Part shown: positions 1 through 8,013 of the stretch, piece by piece
Layout of the letters: each line of letters begins with the position of its first letter
Numbering within the stretch: position 1 is the stretch's first letter
NCBI GenBank assembly: GCA_016800925.1
Contig: JABCPU010000690.1
Span: 1-30,457, forward strand
DNA: 30,457 nucleotides
Origin: Suillus spraguei
Taxonomy: Eukaryota; Basidiomycota; Agaricomycetes; Boletales; Suillaceae
Direction of reading: 5' to 3'
Notes under the pieces: model-generated
Seen by the model: the letters and a program-made list of their open reading frames with translations, nothing else
What the model was told of the DNA's origin: nothing
The model's database searches: none
Position numbers and translations under genes: made by a program

Positions 1-312
1 ATCATGGGATATGGGTGGACTTTGCATCCTGGAGTCGGAAACATTCCAGAATGGTTTGGACATATGCCTTCTGCGAAAGTGCAATGGTCTGGTTGGGGCG
101 GTCTCATTCTACCTTAAGTCCTAATAACCAGGTGAGTTCCCCAAAGTCGGAGATTTCAAATCTTTTCCGGAGTTCCGCTTTGAAGCAGTCTATGTGCTTC
201 CGATACCTGGATGTGACAGCCATGTCATCTACGGATACTGTGATGACTGTGTGTTCCTCCAATTTCTGGTGGAAGTAAACTGCTTGGTCTACTTGTGAGC
301 ATGTAAATCCGG
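1..312 (-). pseudogene. Copia reverse transcriptase, YVDDM region, cut by window edge
   Basis: Minus-strand reading gives FTCSQVDQAVYFHQ, then ITVSVDDMAVTS with the two catalytic aspartates near 224-229, then FEISDFGELTWLLGLKVE. A TGA at 104-106 replaces the arginine expected in the VERDR motif, after which DRPNQTIALSQKAYV continues in the same frame. A second stop occurs at 2-4. RNase H lies beyond the window. Confidence 0.85.
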
Positions 313-1704
313 TGTAGCGAGAAAAGTCACACTGACCATCCAAAACCCCGTTTTCGACAAGCGTCTCATTAACATCTGTGGCGGCAACCAAAGGATTTCA
401 TTATACCGATGAAATAGCCTTTTTGCTCTGTTAAGGCAGAACCGTTCTTCTCCATGAACCCTTACTGGATCCTTGTGCTGATGCCCTCATGTCCCGTCCT
501 ATTCCATCTAGAATCCATTGGTGCATAGTTACTTCGCTTCCGCTGTTACTAAACCTACGGCAGGATTTACCTTACATCTCAAGGGGCCGCTGCATGCTGT
601 GCGCCTCATTATTAAGTACCCTGTTTATTTTCTTTCTCACTACTGTTACAGTCGTATGTGCCCCTATTCATTTTTCGTCTCCTTTACTTTGTATATTACA
701 TAATGTGACTCTGACTCATATGATCAACGCATCTGTACTATAGTTGCCTTCCTTCTTTGGATATGCACTTACATTCTTACGTCTCTCTCTTGGTCCACAT
801 ATTGGCTTATTTAAGCACATTGTATTATGCTTGTATACTTTACTTGAATCCTACTGGGTTTTACCTGGAATATCCTTTGCTTAGGTCTCCAACCTAAGTC
901 ATATGAATCGTCTCTAAGTCTAAGCACTCCTTAGCCTTAGTCTTTATTCTACTGAATCGTCTTAGAGTTGCAACTCTTTGACTGAACTCTTGATCCTACC
1001 TAGAACCTTTCTTAGGTAGTAGTCCTCGTTCTCTTTTGAATGTAGTCGAACCTCCCAGTAGACCACTGTGTCTTATCACTGTTGCTGGTGACGCCACCCC
1101 AGTTCGTAACAGCTACTGGACTCGCATATGTTAAAACGACTGAACATACATACCATTACTTTACTTCCCGTTACATCCCTTCACTAGGACTTAGTATCCA
1201 AAACGCTCGCTAGTCGCAATCCATTTGCTTTTGAACTCTCCTCCATTTGAACATTGCTCTTAGATTTAACCGCCAGTAACTTTACGCTCGAAGTACCGCG
1301 CGACTTTCGACTTCGCTACTCATAACCGGACCGCGGCCAGTGATCTTGCTGGGTCGTTTTCTCTCTCTTCTGTGTTCTCGCTCATACGGAGTTGCCGCTA
1401 CTGCTACCACACTGTCAGTGGTAATAACATTTTCATCTTGCCCAAGTAACTTTGTTCTTGCTCTCACTAGCTAACCATTGCAGCTATCCTTACCGCACAT
1501 GTACCGCTGACACCGCGCTAGTACCGCCGCTAACCTCGGAAGTCGGAATTCCCATTGCCATATTAGTACTTTGTTGTTTCCTTCGCACTAACTTTGAAGG
1601 AATTGCTTCTATTTGCAGTCCTCTTGGGTCGAACATCTCACTCGTGCCTTCAGTAGGATTAACGCTGCACTTATACTTAGGCCAGCGCTAGTTTATTCAT
1701 TTCA
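313..1704. mobile_element. 1.4-kb TG...CA insertion in copia RT, CCGG duplication, itself split by a solo LTR
   Basis: The copia RT codons stop at 1709 and resume at 312. The tetramer CCGG stands on both sides (309-312 and 1705-1708), and the unit starts TGTAGCG and ends ATTTCA. The internal sequence codes for nothing I recognise. It is split by the solo LTR 644-1111, which must therefore be the younger insertion. Without that LTR the unit is about 0.92 kb, similar in size to the 3708-4669 insertion. The two share a style of G-rich short words when one is reversed. It is likely a non-autonomous LTR-type element or fragment. Confidence 0.6.
644..1111 (+). repeat. Solo LTR (copy 1), inverted relative to copy 2
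   Basis: It starts TGTTACAGTCGTATG and ends CAGTTCGTAACA. Apart from scattered differences it matches the reverse complement of 1919-2393 along its whole length. Flanks are ACTAC (639-643) and GCTAC (1112-1116), a five-base duplication with one mismatch. The slightly decayed duplication and the CpG-site differences between copies suggest two separate insertions of one family. No internal region is present. Confidence 0.85.
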
Positions 1705-1708
1705 CCGG

Positions 1709-1918
1709 CATCAAGAAAAAACTTCTCTAGCTCCTTGGACCATTCAAATCCAGCCTGTTTGAGACCATAAAGGCTCCGTAATAGGAGGAGGACTTTCTTT
1801 TCCTTCATCTTCTGGAGATAGATATCTGGGCAGAGGTTGCATATAGATGGTGTCCTTTAATTCTGCATTAGGTAGGCACTTTTGATGTCGATCTGATGGA
1901 TTTCCCAATCTCTATGTG
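1709..1918 (-). pseudogene. Copia reverse transcriptase, middle part
   Basis: Minus-strand reading gives DWEIHQIDIKSAYL, with the first catalytic aspartate of RT in the QIDIKSAYL motif. Then, with frame changes, come PEDEGKE and SLYGLKQAGFEWSKELEKFF, the conserved GLKQAG motif of copia RT. The reading ends at FLDAG where the insertion 313-1704 begins; it resumes at 312 with FTCSQVDQAVYF. Confidence 0.85.
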
Positions 1919-2393
1919 TGTTACAAACTGGGGTGGCGTCACCAGCGACAGTGAAAGACACAGACGGTCTGCTGGGAAGTTCTTCAATGTTCAAAAGAGA
2001 ACAAGGTAAAAGTACAAGGAATGCGTTCCGAGTACTATCAAGGGTTCTGCCTCTAAGACAAGTCTTAAGAGGTTCTTCGAGAATAGAGACTAAGGCTAAG
2101 GAGTGCTTAGACTTAGAGATGATTCAGACGACTTAGGTTGGAGGCCTAAGCGAAGGATATTCCAGGTAAAACCCAGTAAGATTAAAGTAAAGTATACAAG
2201 CATAATACAATGTGCTTAAATAAGTCAATATGTGCGCACGGATCAAGAGAGTCGTGAGAATGTAAGTGCGTATCCAAAGAAGGAAGGCAACTATAATACA
2301 GATGTGTTGAGCATATGAGTCAGAGTCACGTTATGTAATATACAAGTAAAGGAGACGAGGAGAGAATGAATAGGGGCACGTACGACTGTAACA
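1919..2393 (-). repeat. Solo LTR (copy 2) inserted in copia RT, ATGTG duplication
   Basis: Read on the minus strand the repeat starts TGTTACAGTCGTACG and ends CAGTTTGTAACA: TG...CA with the inverted hexamer TGTTAC/GTAACA. The 5 bases ATGTG occur immediately outside both ends (1914-1918 and 2394-2398). Removing the LTR and one ATGTG rejoins the copia RT reading (SIAA | DWEIHQ). There is no internal region, so this is a solo LTR left by LTR-LTR recombination. It is about 475 bp long and closely resembles the inverted copy at 644-1111. Confidence 0.9.
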
Positions 2394-3073
2394 ATGTGCA
2401 GCAATGGAAAGTACTGTGTGGATAGTGGTCATATTTGTGGTCGGAGCAAAAGTCTCGGAATAGTCAATTCCATGCTTCTGACATTGTCTGTTAGCCACTA
2501 GACGTGCTCGGAGTTTGAGCTTTTCTCTGTCCGGTCCGCGCTTCATCGCTAAAACAAAATGGCTCGGGATTATGTTTACACCTCTCGGGGGATCTATGTA
2601 CAATCTTCCAGGCATTTAGCTTTTTAAGCTGGCTTAACTCATAGTCTATGGCCTCTTGCCATTCTGACCATCCGGATCATTCAACGCTTCCTTCAGCATC
2701 GGTTCCAGAAGTGTGGCAGCTTGTGCGCTTTCGTGTAAGTCCTTTTCTTCATCTCTGGATCACTCAATAATGGCATACGCAGCTTCTATGATGGAACTTG
2801 CAGTGTTTCCACCTTTGTGTAGGGCACGGTAATATCCTGCAGGTGGTCAGACTCTGGTAACTCATGGGGTGATAGGTGCAGGAAGTTGCTGTGAAATCTG
2901 GGGTGGAGTTTTCGGATCAGGAGGTAATGCTGGTGTGGGCTGGATGATTTTCCAAGTGGGTGGTGGATTGTCTGGTGCTTCTTCCAGATGTTCTGGGTTT
3001 TCCAGTCCACTATACTCCCCCTCATCTGGAACATCATCAGCATTGATAACAGACTTTGCCATTGGCAGAAATG
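2394..3073 (-). pseudogene. Copia integrase-RT linker and N-terminal reverse transcriptase
   Basis: About 2862-3073 codes for a proline-rich linker in another frame (NPEHLEEAPDNPPPTWK and on). After further breaks, 2394-2615 codes for the first RT block: KLKLRARLVANRQCQKHGID, then YSETFAPTTNMTTI and VLSIAA. That is the fingers region of RVT_2. The block ends at A-A exactly where the solo LTR 1919-2393 begins. The next RT residues (DWEIHQIDIKSAYL) appear on the other side of that LTR. Confidence 0.85.
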
Positions 3074-3702
3074 TTACATTCCGCTCAATAGACACTCTCT
3101 GTTTTTTCCAGCCACCAGATCCAGAAACCTTTGCTCTTCATCTATTCCTACAAATGTGGCTTCTTCCACTTGGGCCTCCAACTTCCCTCCAGTGGTAGTA
3201 TGGACATATACTGGAGTTCCAAACTCATGCGCAAGTGCGAGATTCGGTTTGGATTTATGGACAAGCTCGAAAGGAGTTTTATCCGGTATGGCATTGGATG
3301 GAAAATGATTCTTCAACCAAGTGGCATAATTGATGGCTTCCACCCAGAGGTACTTTGGCATGTTCTGGCCAATTATCATGGCCCAGGCATGCTCTACAAG
3401 TGTCCAGTTAAGATGTTCCACAACTCCATTCTGCTGGGGTGAGTTGTGGACTGTAAGCTGTCACTTGATACCTTGATCCTTCAGGTATGCATCAAATTCC
3501 AGTTCCAGGTATTCTCTGCCTCTGTCTGAGCGAAGTTTCCGGACTTGGGTTCCGGAATTCTGGCATGATATTTTGGCCTGGAAATGTTTGAAAGTGGAAA
3601 ATGCATCACTTTTAAGCTTCAGGAATTCAATCATGGTCCAGCGGCTGAAGTCATCAGTGAAGCTGACATAGGATACATGTCCAGCTACACTTTCTGTCTG
3701 AG
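3074..3702 (-). pseudogene. Copia integrase catalytic core and C-terminal part
   Basis: Minus-strand translation gives VSFTDDFSRWTMIEFLKLK and LRSDRGREYLELEF (second catalytic D). After a TGA at 3461-3463 come SPQQNGVVEH (catalytic E), an LPKYLW-like segment and FGTPVYV. This is the rve integrase core of copia. Several arginine positions of the family read TGA, H, W or Q here, each explained by C-to-T change in a CGN codon. It lies directly before the linker to reverse transcriptase. Confidence 0.85.
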
Positions 3703-3707
3703 CAGTG

Positions 3708-4669
3708 TAAAGATACAACCTAGCCTGGGCTGTAGATAAACCACTGCCTAAACTAGTATGTGAGTCTTGCACTCCATCTAGTCTGCTTCACTTGTGAGAA
3801 CAAGAGTGTTCAACCCTAAAGGGGGATGCCTATTAGTATGGTCAAGTTCAAGTCTAACATATGTGTGAAACAAGCGTCGAGGTCAGCAGTAAGTTGCCGC
3901 GGTCAGCAATGATACCGCTGGAACTAGTGTCGTGCGTAGCGGTGCTACTGTGGTCGAGATATGATCAGTAACAGTTGTGTCAAGCGAGCGATGTTGAGCG
4001 ATGGTATCAGTGGTAGCGGTAAGGTTGTGAGCGGTGCAAGGAAACAGTAAAGAAAGCCGCGGTACTTTCAGTGGTAAAGTAGCAGTGCATGAGAAGTTCA
4101 GTCAAAATAACAGTCAAAAGTTCAGTGGTATGCCAGCAGTAACGGAGAACGAGCGTGATGGATTAACGAGTGATAAGGAAACTTTTAAAGACTATGTCCA
4201 CTACTGGGTAGATCCAGAGCTAGACAATAATCCTGACCTATAGTACGTGCAATGGTGTAAAATCAGGTACCTGTATCGTGCAGGGTATGCAGTGCTTATA
4301 TCCTAAATTGTATGTACTCAGAATACTCTAGGCGAGATCAGTAGCACTGGAGAGTAGTAACCGCCATAAGTAGACATAGTGCGAGGTGCTGCGGCACGAG
4401 GCAACATGTAATAAGGCTTGCTGTGGAATCAGTGATGATGAACATAAAACAAACAATGCACCAAATGGAGCTATGCAGACATGGCAAGGACATGGAAGGA
4501 CATCGGTACATGGAACGAGGTGTGGTAGTTGGTACAGTGTGCGGTAAGCGTGGGATGCCGCCGGTAAATGCTAAAGGGGTAAGACAGCCATAGACAAGTG
4601 GCAACTCCTGTAGACGTGAGATGAGTGTCAAAAGGTGGGGTTTTAAGCCCAGCGCCAATATGTTTGTTA
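3708..4669. mobile_element. 962-bp insertion inside copia integrase, CAGTG duplication
   Basis: Integrase coding is interrupted here. The pentamer CAGTG stands on both sides (3703-3707 and 4670-4674), as a 5-bp target-site duplication would. The ends read TAAAGATAC and TTTGTTA; with flanking bases they can also be read as TG...CA. The interior is non-copia sequence rich in short words such as GTAGCGGT, CAGTGGTA and GCGGTAC. A 69-codon open frame at 4034-4243 has no features I recognise. It is most likely a non-autonomous retroelement or a remnant of one. Its strand is unknown. Confidence 0.6.
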
Positions 4670-4674
4670 CAGTG

Positions 4675-4905
4675 GGTTCCCACAAATCTGTGTGAATAAG
4701 TTCTCCATATGTCCGGGATCAATTTTCCAATTCATCCAGAAATGGCTGTTGTGCAGCTTTGGCTTTGGCACAGGCCTCACAAAATTCCGGACATGAAGTG
4801 GAGTCAAGCTCAACGCCTTGGATTAAGTCATGCTTCACCGCATGGATCACGGCGGGTTGTGCAACATGTCCAAGAATTCGATGGAGTTCACATACTGTGA
4901 GTTTG
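4675..4905 (-). pseudogene. Copia integrase zinc-binding N-terminus (GAG-pre-integrase)
   Basis: The minus strand codes for LHRILGHVAQPAVI followed after about 30 residues by CEACAKAKAAQQPF, which is the H-H...C-C zinc-binding module before copia integrases. It runs into ELIHTDLWEP, whose aspartate is the first catalytic D of the integrase DDE triad. Coding then stops abruptly at the 3708-4669 insertion and resumes at 3702 with the next integrase residues (AQTES). This shows that the insertion split one domain. Confidence 0.8.
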
Positions 4906-4916
4906 GCAACATTTGC

Positions 4917-5300
4917 TCATTCTTCCAGAGTGGCAGATATGGTGTACAGACCATTGATTAAGGGAATTGTGGCAATCAGCTTTCGCTTTGGAGCAGGGGT
5001 CCAGATTTTGCAGTGTGTGTTTTCAAAATGAATAGCAAAACCCATGGCAGTTATCTGACGTGTGGAAACGAGAGTTAGCACCATCTTAGGCATGTATAGC
5101 ACATTCCGGAGGGTTACAGTGGTGCTTGCTTCTCCGAGTGGCAATTCCAGCTGGACCTCTCCTCGTCTGAAAGCACTAATGGCTGTACCATCTGCCATCC
5201 GGACTTCCTGGGGTGGGATCTCCATGAATTTGGTGAATTGTTCCCGGTCCAGACAAAAATGAGACATTGCTCCGCAGTCCAATATTGTGCTCCAGTGGCT
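4917..5300 (-). pseudogene. Copia aspartic protease
   Basis: The segment begins ILDCGAMSHFC, the counterpart of the usual D-[ST]-G-A active-site loop of retroviral-type aspartic proteases. It is followed by an MADGT loop, a hydrophobic LRNVLYMPKM strand typical of copia proteases, and a conserved run to GLYTI. The residue after the catalytic aspartate is cysteine instead of serine or threonine. The downstream GAG-pre-integrase is in another frame. The enzyme would cut the Gag-Pol polyprotein; in this copy it is disconnected. Confidence 0.8.
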
Positions 5301-5382
5301 TTCCAGAGGTCCGGAAATTGTTGCAAAGCAAAGTTTTCCAGTGGGATAGGGGCAGCTGCTGCAATATTAGTGGTTGGCTTCT

Positions 5383-5643
5383 TCAAGTTTCCGCTACCTT
5401 TGCGCCTTTGACTTTCCAGTCTCTGTCCTTCCTTTCCACCTCTGGTGGCCCAACAATCTGATTTGTAGTGTCCTTTCTTGTCGCAGTTGTAACATATGAC
5501 ATCCTTGTTTGCTCCACGACTATTCTGAGGATTAGTTCCGGTGGACAATGCAGAATTTCCAGCTTTCTTTCCGGAATGCGGATTTCTGATGAGCCGATGC
5601 TCATACTCCACAGTTACTGCAGTTATTAGCTTGTGAGGCATCA
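5383..5643 (-). pseudogene. Copia gag C-terminus with CCHC zinc knuckle
   Basis: The protein here contains CYNCDKKGHYKSDC (about 5455-5496), a perfect C-X2-C-X4-H-X4-C nucleocapsid knuckle that binds the element's RNA. It is flanked by basic stretches rich in K and R. It is frame-shifted against both the upstream gag part and the downstream protease. It is clearly the same polyprotein, because the order gag, knuckle, protease is kept without a gap. Confidence 0.8.
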
Positions 5644-6282
5644 CTACCTTCTGGCATAACCTGTGGCAGCTTCCAAAGATGAGATGATCGAATGGTACGA
5701 ATCCAGGAGTGATCCCATGATTATGGCAGCGTAGTCTTCATCAGCTACCTGTGTACCCATTCCGGCCATGGTCTGGCGGAGTTGATTCAACTCTCTGAAG
5801 TGCGCCTTTACATCTCCGGATTCGTCACAATGAGTTAGGAGCATGTGTTTCCAGACATCTGCCTTTACTAGGGCGGATTTGCCCTCATGGATCTTCCGGA
5901 GTTCCGACCACATGCCGGATCCGGAATCTATGTTATCCAGCTGTAGCATCAGCCTATCCGTGATGGTGCTGAAGATATGCTGTTGGACAAGTGAGTCTTT
6001 CTGTATGTACTCATTAACTTCCTTCCTATTGTCCTTGATTTCGTCCAGGGTTGCTGCAGTTCCATCCAGTTTGCGTACTACTCCGGCTGTGTCAGCAACA
6101 TAGTGGATGGACTTGACTACTGTCCCATCTACATATTCTCCGAGTCTGCACGCCCTTAAGGCAGTCATCATGTGATTCTTGTAAGTGACCCAATTGGATC
6201 CATCTTCAGCAAGATGCAGAATATTAAACAGAGAACCGGAACTGGAGGGCATACTGTAATCCATTTGAGTAGCAGGGCTCAT
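5644..6282 (-). pseudogene. gag: Copia gag, N-terminal part
   Basis: This open stretch of 212 residues starts at an ATG inside the primer site. It has the helical gag pattern of the Ty1/copia UBN2/Retrotran_gag families: an early W-x-x-Y segment (WVTYKNHM), a central WSELRKIHEG segment and a late ELNQLRQTMAGMG segment. The next in-frame part of gag, with the zinc knuckle, continues in another frame, so at least one indel separates them near 5640. The capsid function is lost or doubtful in this copy. Confidence 0.8.
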
Positions 6283-6286
6283 AACC
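6273..6286 (-). promoter_or_regulatory. Primer binding site of half-tRNA type, overlapping the gag start
   Basis: The plus strand here reads CAGGGCTCATAACC, which equals the anticodon stem-loop of fungal initiator tRNA-Met (CAU anticodon). The element's RNA is therefore complementary to an internal part of that tRNA, not to its 3' CCA end. Drosophila copia is known to prime from a cleaved 5' half of initiator tRNA through a similar GGTTATG sequence next to the LTR. Here the gag ATG (6280-6282) lies inside the complementary stretch. The match is seen; the priming mechanism is inferred. Confidence 0.65.
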
Positions 6287-6720
6287 TAATAAGATTATAG
6301 CTGGAGTATAGGGGGAAAGAATCCGGAGGGTTTCCAGATGAGTTTCTGATGAAGTTTCCAAAGGGAATCCAAAGGATATCTGGATGAGGTTTCCGAGATG
6401 TTTTCCAGAGGTATTCCAGAAATAGGGGTTCCAGAAGAGCAGACTAAGATAGGAACCGGAAAGGAATGGAAATCCGGTTTATAGGAGTAGAGTAACTTCG
6501 GTACAGAATATCCTATTTCGACCCCAATAACTTGTAGTTTACATGTTGTTCTTATACTAGATATGTATGGAGTATCTCTGTCATCATCTCCAATGATATG
6601 ACAGAGTCTGGAGTAAGTAGCTGTACACTATGCTATCATTGCTATGGATGAGTGTTAGTCTACTCCGCTACTTGACAGGTAGTCCGGTGATTAAGAGGAG
6701 TAACCTAATCTGGATGACAG
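6287..6720 (-). repeat. Probable 5' LTR and leader of the copia element
   Basis: This non-coding stretch lies directly upstream of the primer site and gag start on the minus strand. It contains a TATAAA on the minus strand at 6478-6483, about 190 bases before the primer site, as expected for an LTR promoter. It also holds a perfect 9-base inverted repeat (arms 6576-6584 and 6598-6606). It is strikingly rich in TTCCAGA, TCCGGA and TCTGGA words. The inner edge (about 6287) follows from the primer site. The outer edge is not visible because the 3' LTR is outside the window. Confidence 0.55.
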
Positions 6721-6748
6721 GTCACATGACTGGAAATACTTTCGGATA

Positions 6749-7100
6749 TCACCTCCGGATATCTCTATCTTCTTCTGGATAGGGGCTATCAGACGCAGAT
6801 TCTAACATATGTGATAGACAAAAATCCTCACTGGTTGACCTGCTGAGAGGGTGTGCCTCATCAAATGCAATCATGAGTTTTGGCTCATCAACAAAAACCC
6901 CCTCCTTCTCCTCCCTCTTCCACTTCTCTTCCCTCACTATGGCAAATATATGTGGCATAGCAGTCACCATGGCTTGGAAAGCATCTATAATGAATAATTT
7001 GCCTTCCAATATTGGAACCTTGACCTCCTCATCTTTTTTTGAGGCAGTAACATTGGTGCTCTCTTTGGTTATTTCAATCTGTTCAAAGGTCTGTATTAAG
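6749..7100 (-). pseudogene. Fragment resembling a P-loop ATPase-like protein
   Basis: An open stretch on the minus strand contains a hydrophobic strand ending in acidic residues (KLMIAFDEAHPL), like the Walker B segment of an ATPase, preceded by KLFIIDAFQAMV. Coding-like reading continues upstream (to about 7090) as ITKESTNVTASKKDEEVKVP, which may begin after an intron acceptor. I cannot find a start codon, a Walker A loop or a clean splice partner. The surrounding 1.3 kb is AT-rich and otherwise empty, so I call it a decayed fragment. Function is unknown. Confidence 0.35.
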
Positions 7101-8013
7101 CTTCAGCATCATTCCATCTGTTTAACAATCATGATTAGCTGTGCTCACTTCTTTATATCAAGAGTACATTCTCTCAAAGAACTCAGTGTCTTACTAGGAT
7201 GCAAAAGGCAAGTAAATCACCAGATTTCACAATCCTTCCATGGTCAACAGTTCAGACAAATACCAACAGTTAATAATGTGGTCATTCATTGGGGGTGCAG
7301 AAACAAAGCTGCAGTTTTTCTAAGCAATTTACCAATGACTAAAAGGGTAGAGATCTGTGTGGGAAAATCTCAGGGTTAGTATCTGCTAATCAGTGTGACC
7401 AGAATTCAGGAACTTTGGAAGATAGTTACCGCTAACTGGCTTGACATAACATAATACTCAGACAACTCGGAAAAAGGTGATGGTGGAAATACAAAGTGTA
7501 GCCAAATCGATAACTGGCTTGATGCAGTGCTATGATGTTACAAATAACAAAGTGACAATAGGAAATGTGTCAGAACAATATCTTGACTACTTCTTATTCT
7601 CACGACTAGGAGAGCAAACTAGAAGTCGAATACAATCGAATCAATCAATATGAATATGTGGCCTCAAAATTGACTTCTCTGCTGCTCAGGCACTCACAAT
7701 GAGTATGACACAGAATCAGAACAGAGTACACCCTCTTGATGTAGTCTTAAAGCTAACCAGGTTCTTAATATTATTGAATAAAGTATACTGTGGTCAGCCA
7801 ATTATGTAAACATCATTCACCCCTTATTTATTTCATTGTTCTGTCATTTTGTCATTTTGTCGTTTTGGGTTTTTAACAATCTGTCGCAAAGAGGGTGTAA
7901 CACTTTTTTCAACCTCAGCGGGTAGAGTTCCTGACTTTTTGTTTGTGCACGAATGATGACATCGCTGCAAGGGCAATCATCCAAGCTAGAATTCTCGGAG
8001 ACACAGATCTGCG
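7101..8013. other. AT-rich intergenic stretch without visible gene
   Basis: Short open frames occur on both strands, but none shows family motifs, consistent codon use or linked splice sites. Nothing else was recognised here, apart from a tandem of TGTCATTTTG-like words near 7842-7866. It separates the retroelement from the NOL11 terminator region. Confidence 0.6.

Larger units (their letters stand above)
1..6720 (-). mobile_element. Degenerate Ty1/copia LTR retrotransposon, nested, cut by left edge
   Basis: Reading the minus strand from about 6720 down to 1 gives, in order, an LTR-like leader with TATA box, a primer binding site, gag with zinc knuckle, aspartic protease, GAG-pre-integrase, integrase, and reverse transcriptase. 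PR-IN-RT order is diagnostic of Ty1/copia (Pseudoviridae). RNase H and the 3' LTR would lie left of position 1. The frame is broken many times, and three later insertions (313-1704, 1919-2393, 3708-4669) split integrase and RT. The right limit at about 6720 is an estimate because the partner LTR is not in the window. The copy cannot be autonomous. Family assignment is confident; the exact 5' boundary is not. Confidence 0.9.

Noticed and set aside
1452..1691. 79-codon plus-strand frame in the first insertion
   Set aside because: Not conserved in pattern, located in a decayed repeat; likely chance.
644..2393. Terminal inverted repeats of a DNA transposon
   Set aside because: The arms are whole LTRs (TGTTAC...GTAACA) with separate target duplications, and copia RT codons continue right across the inner copy, so they are two solo LTRs and not the ends of one element.
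4034..4243. 69-codon open frame inside the 3708-4669 insertion
   Set aside because: No recognisable motif and no flanking exon signals; kept only as a remark in the insertion entry.
6873..7379. 168-codon open frame on the plus strand
   Set aside because: It lies antisense to the ATPase-like fragment, has a composition typical of AT-rich noise (many S, I, H, C) and no family motif.
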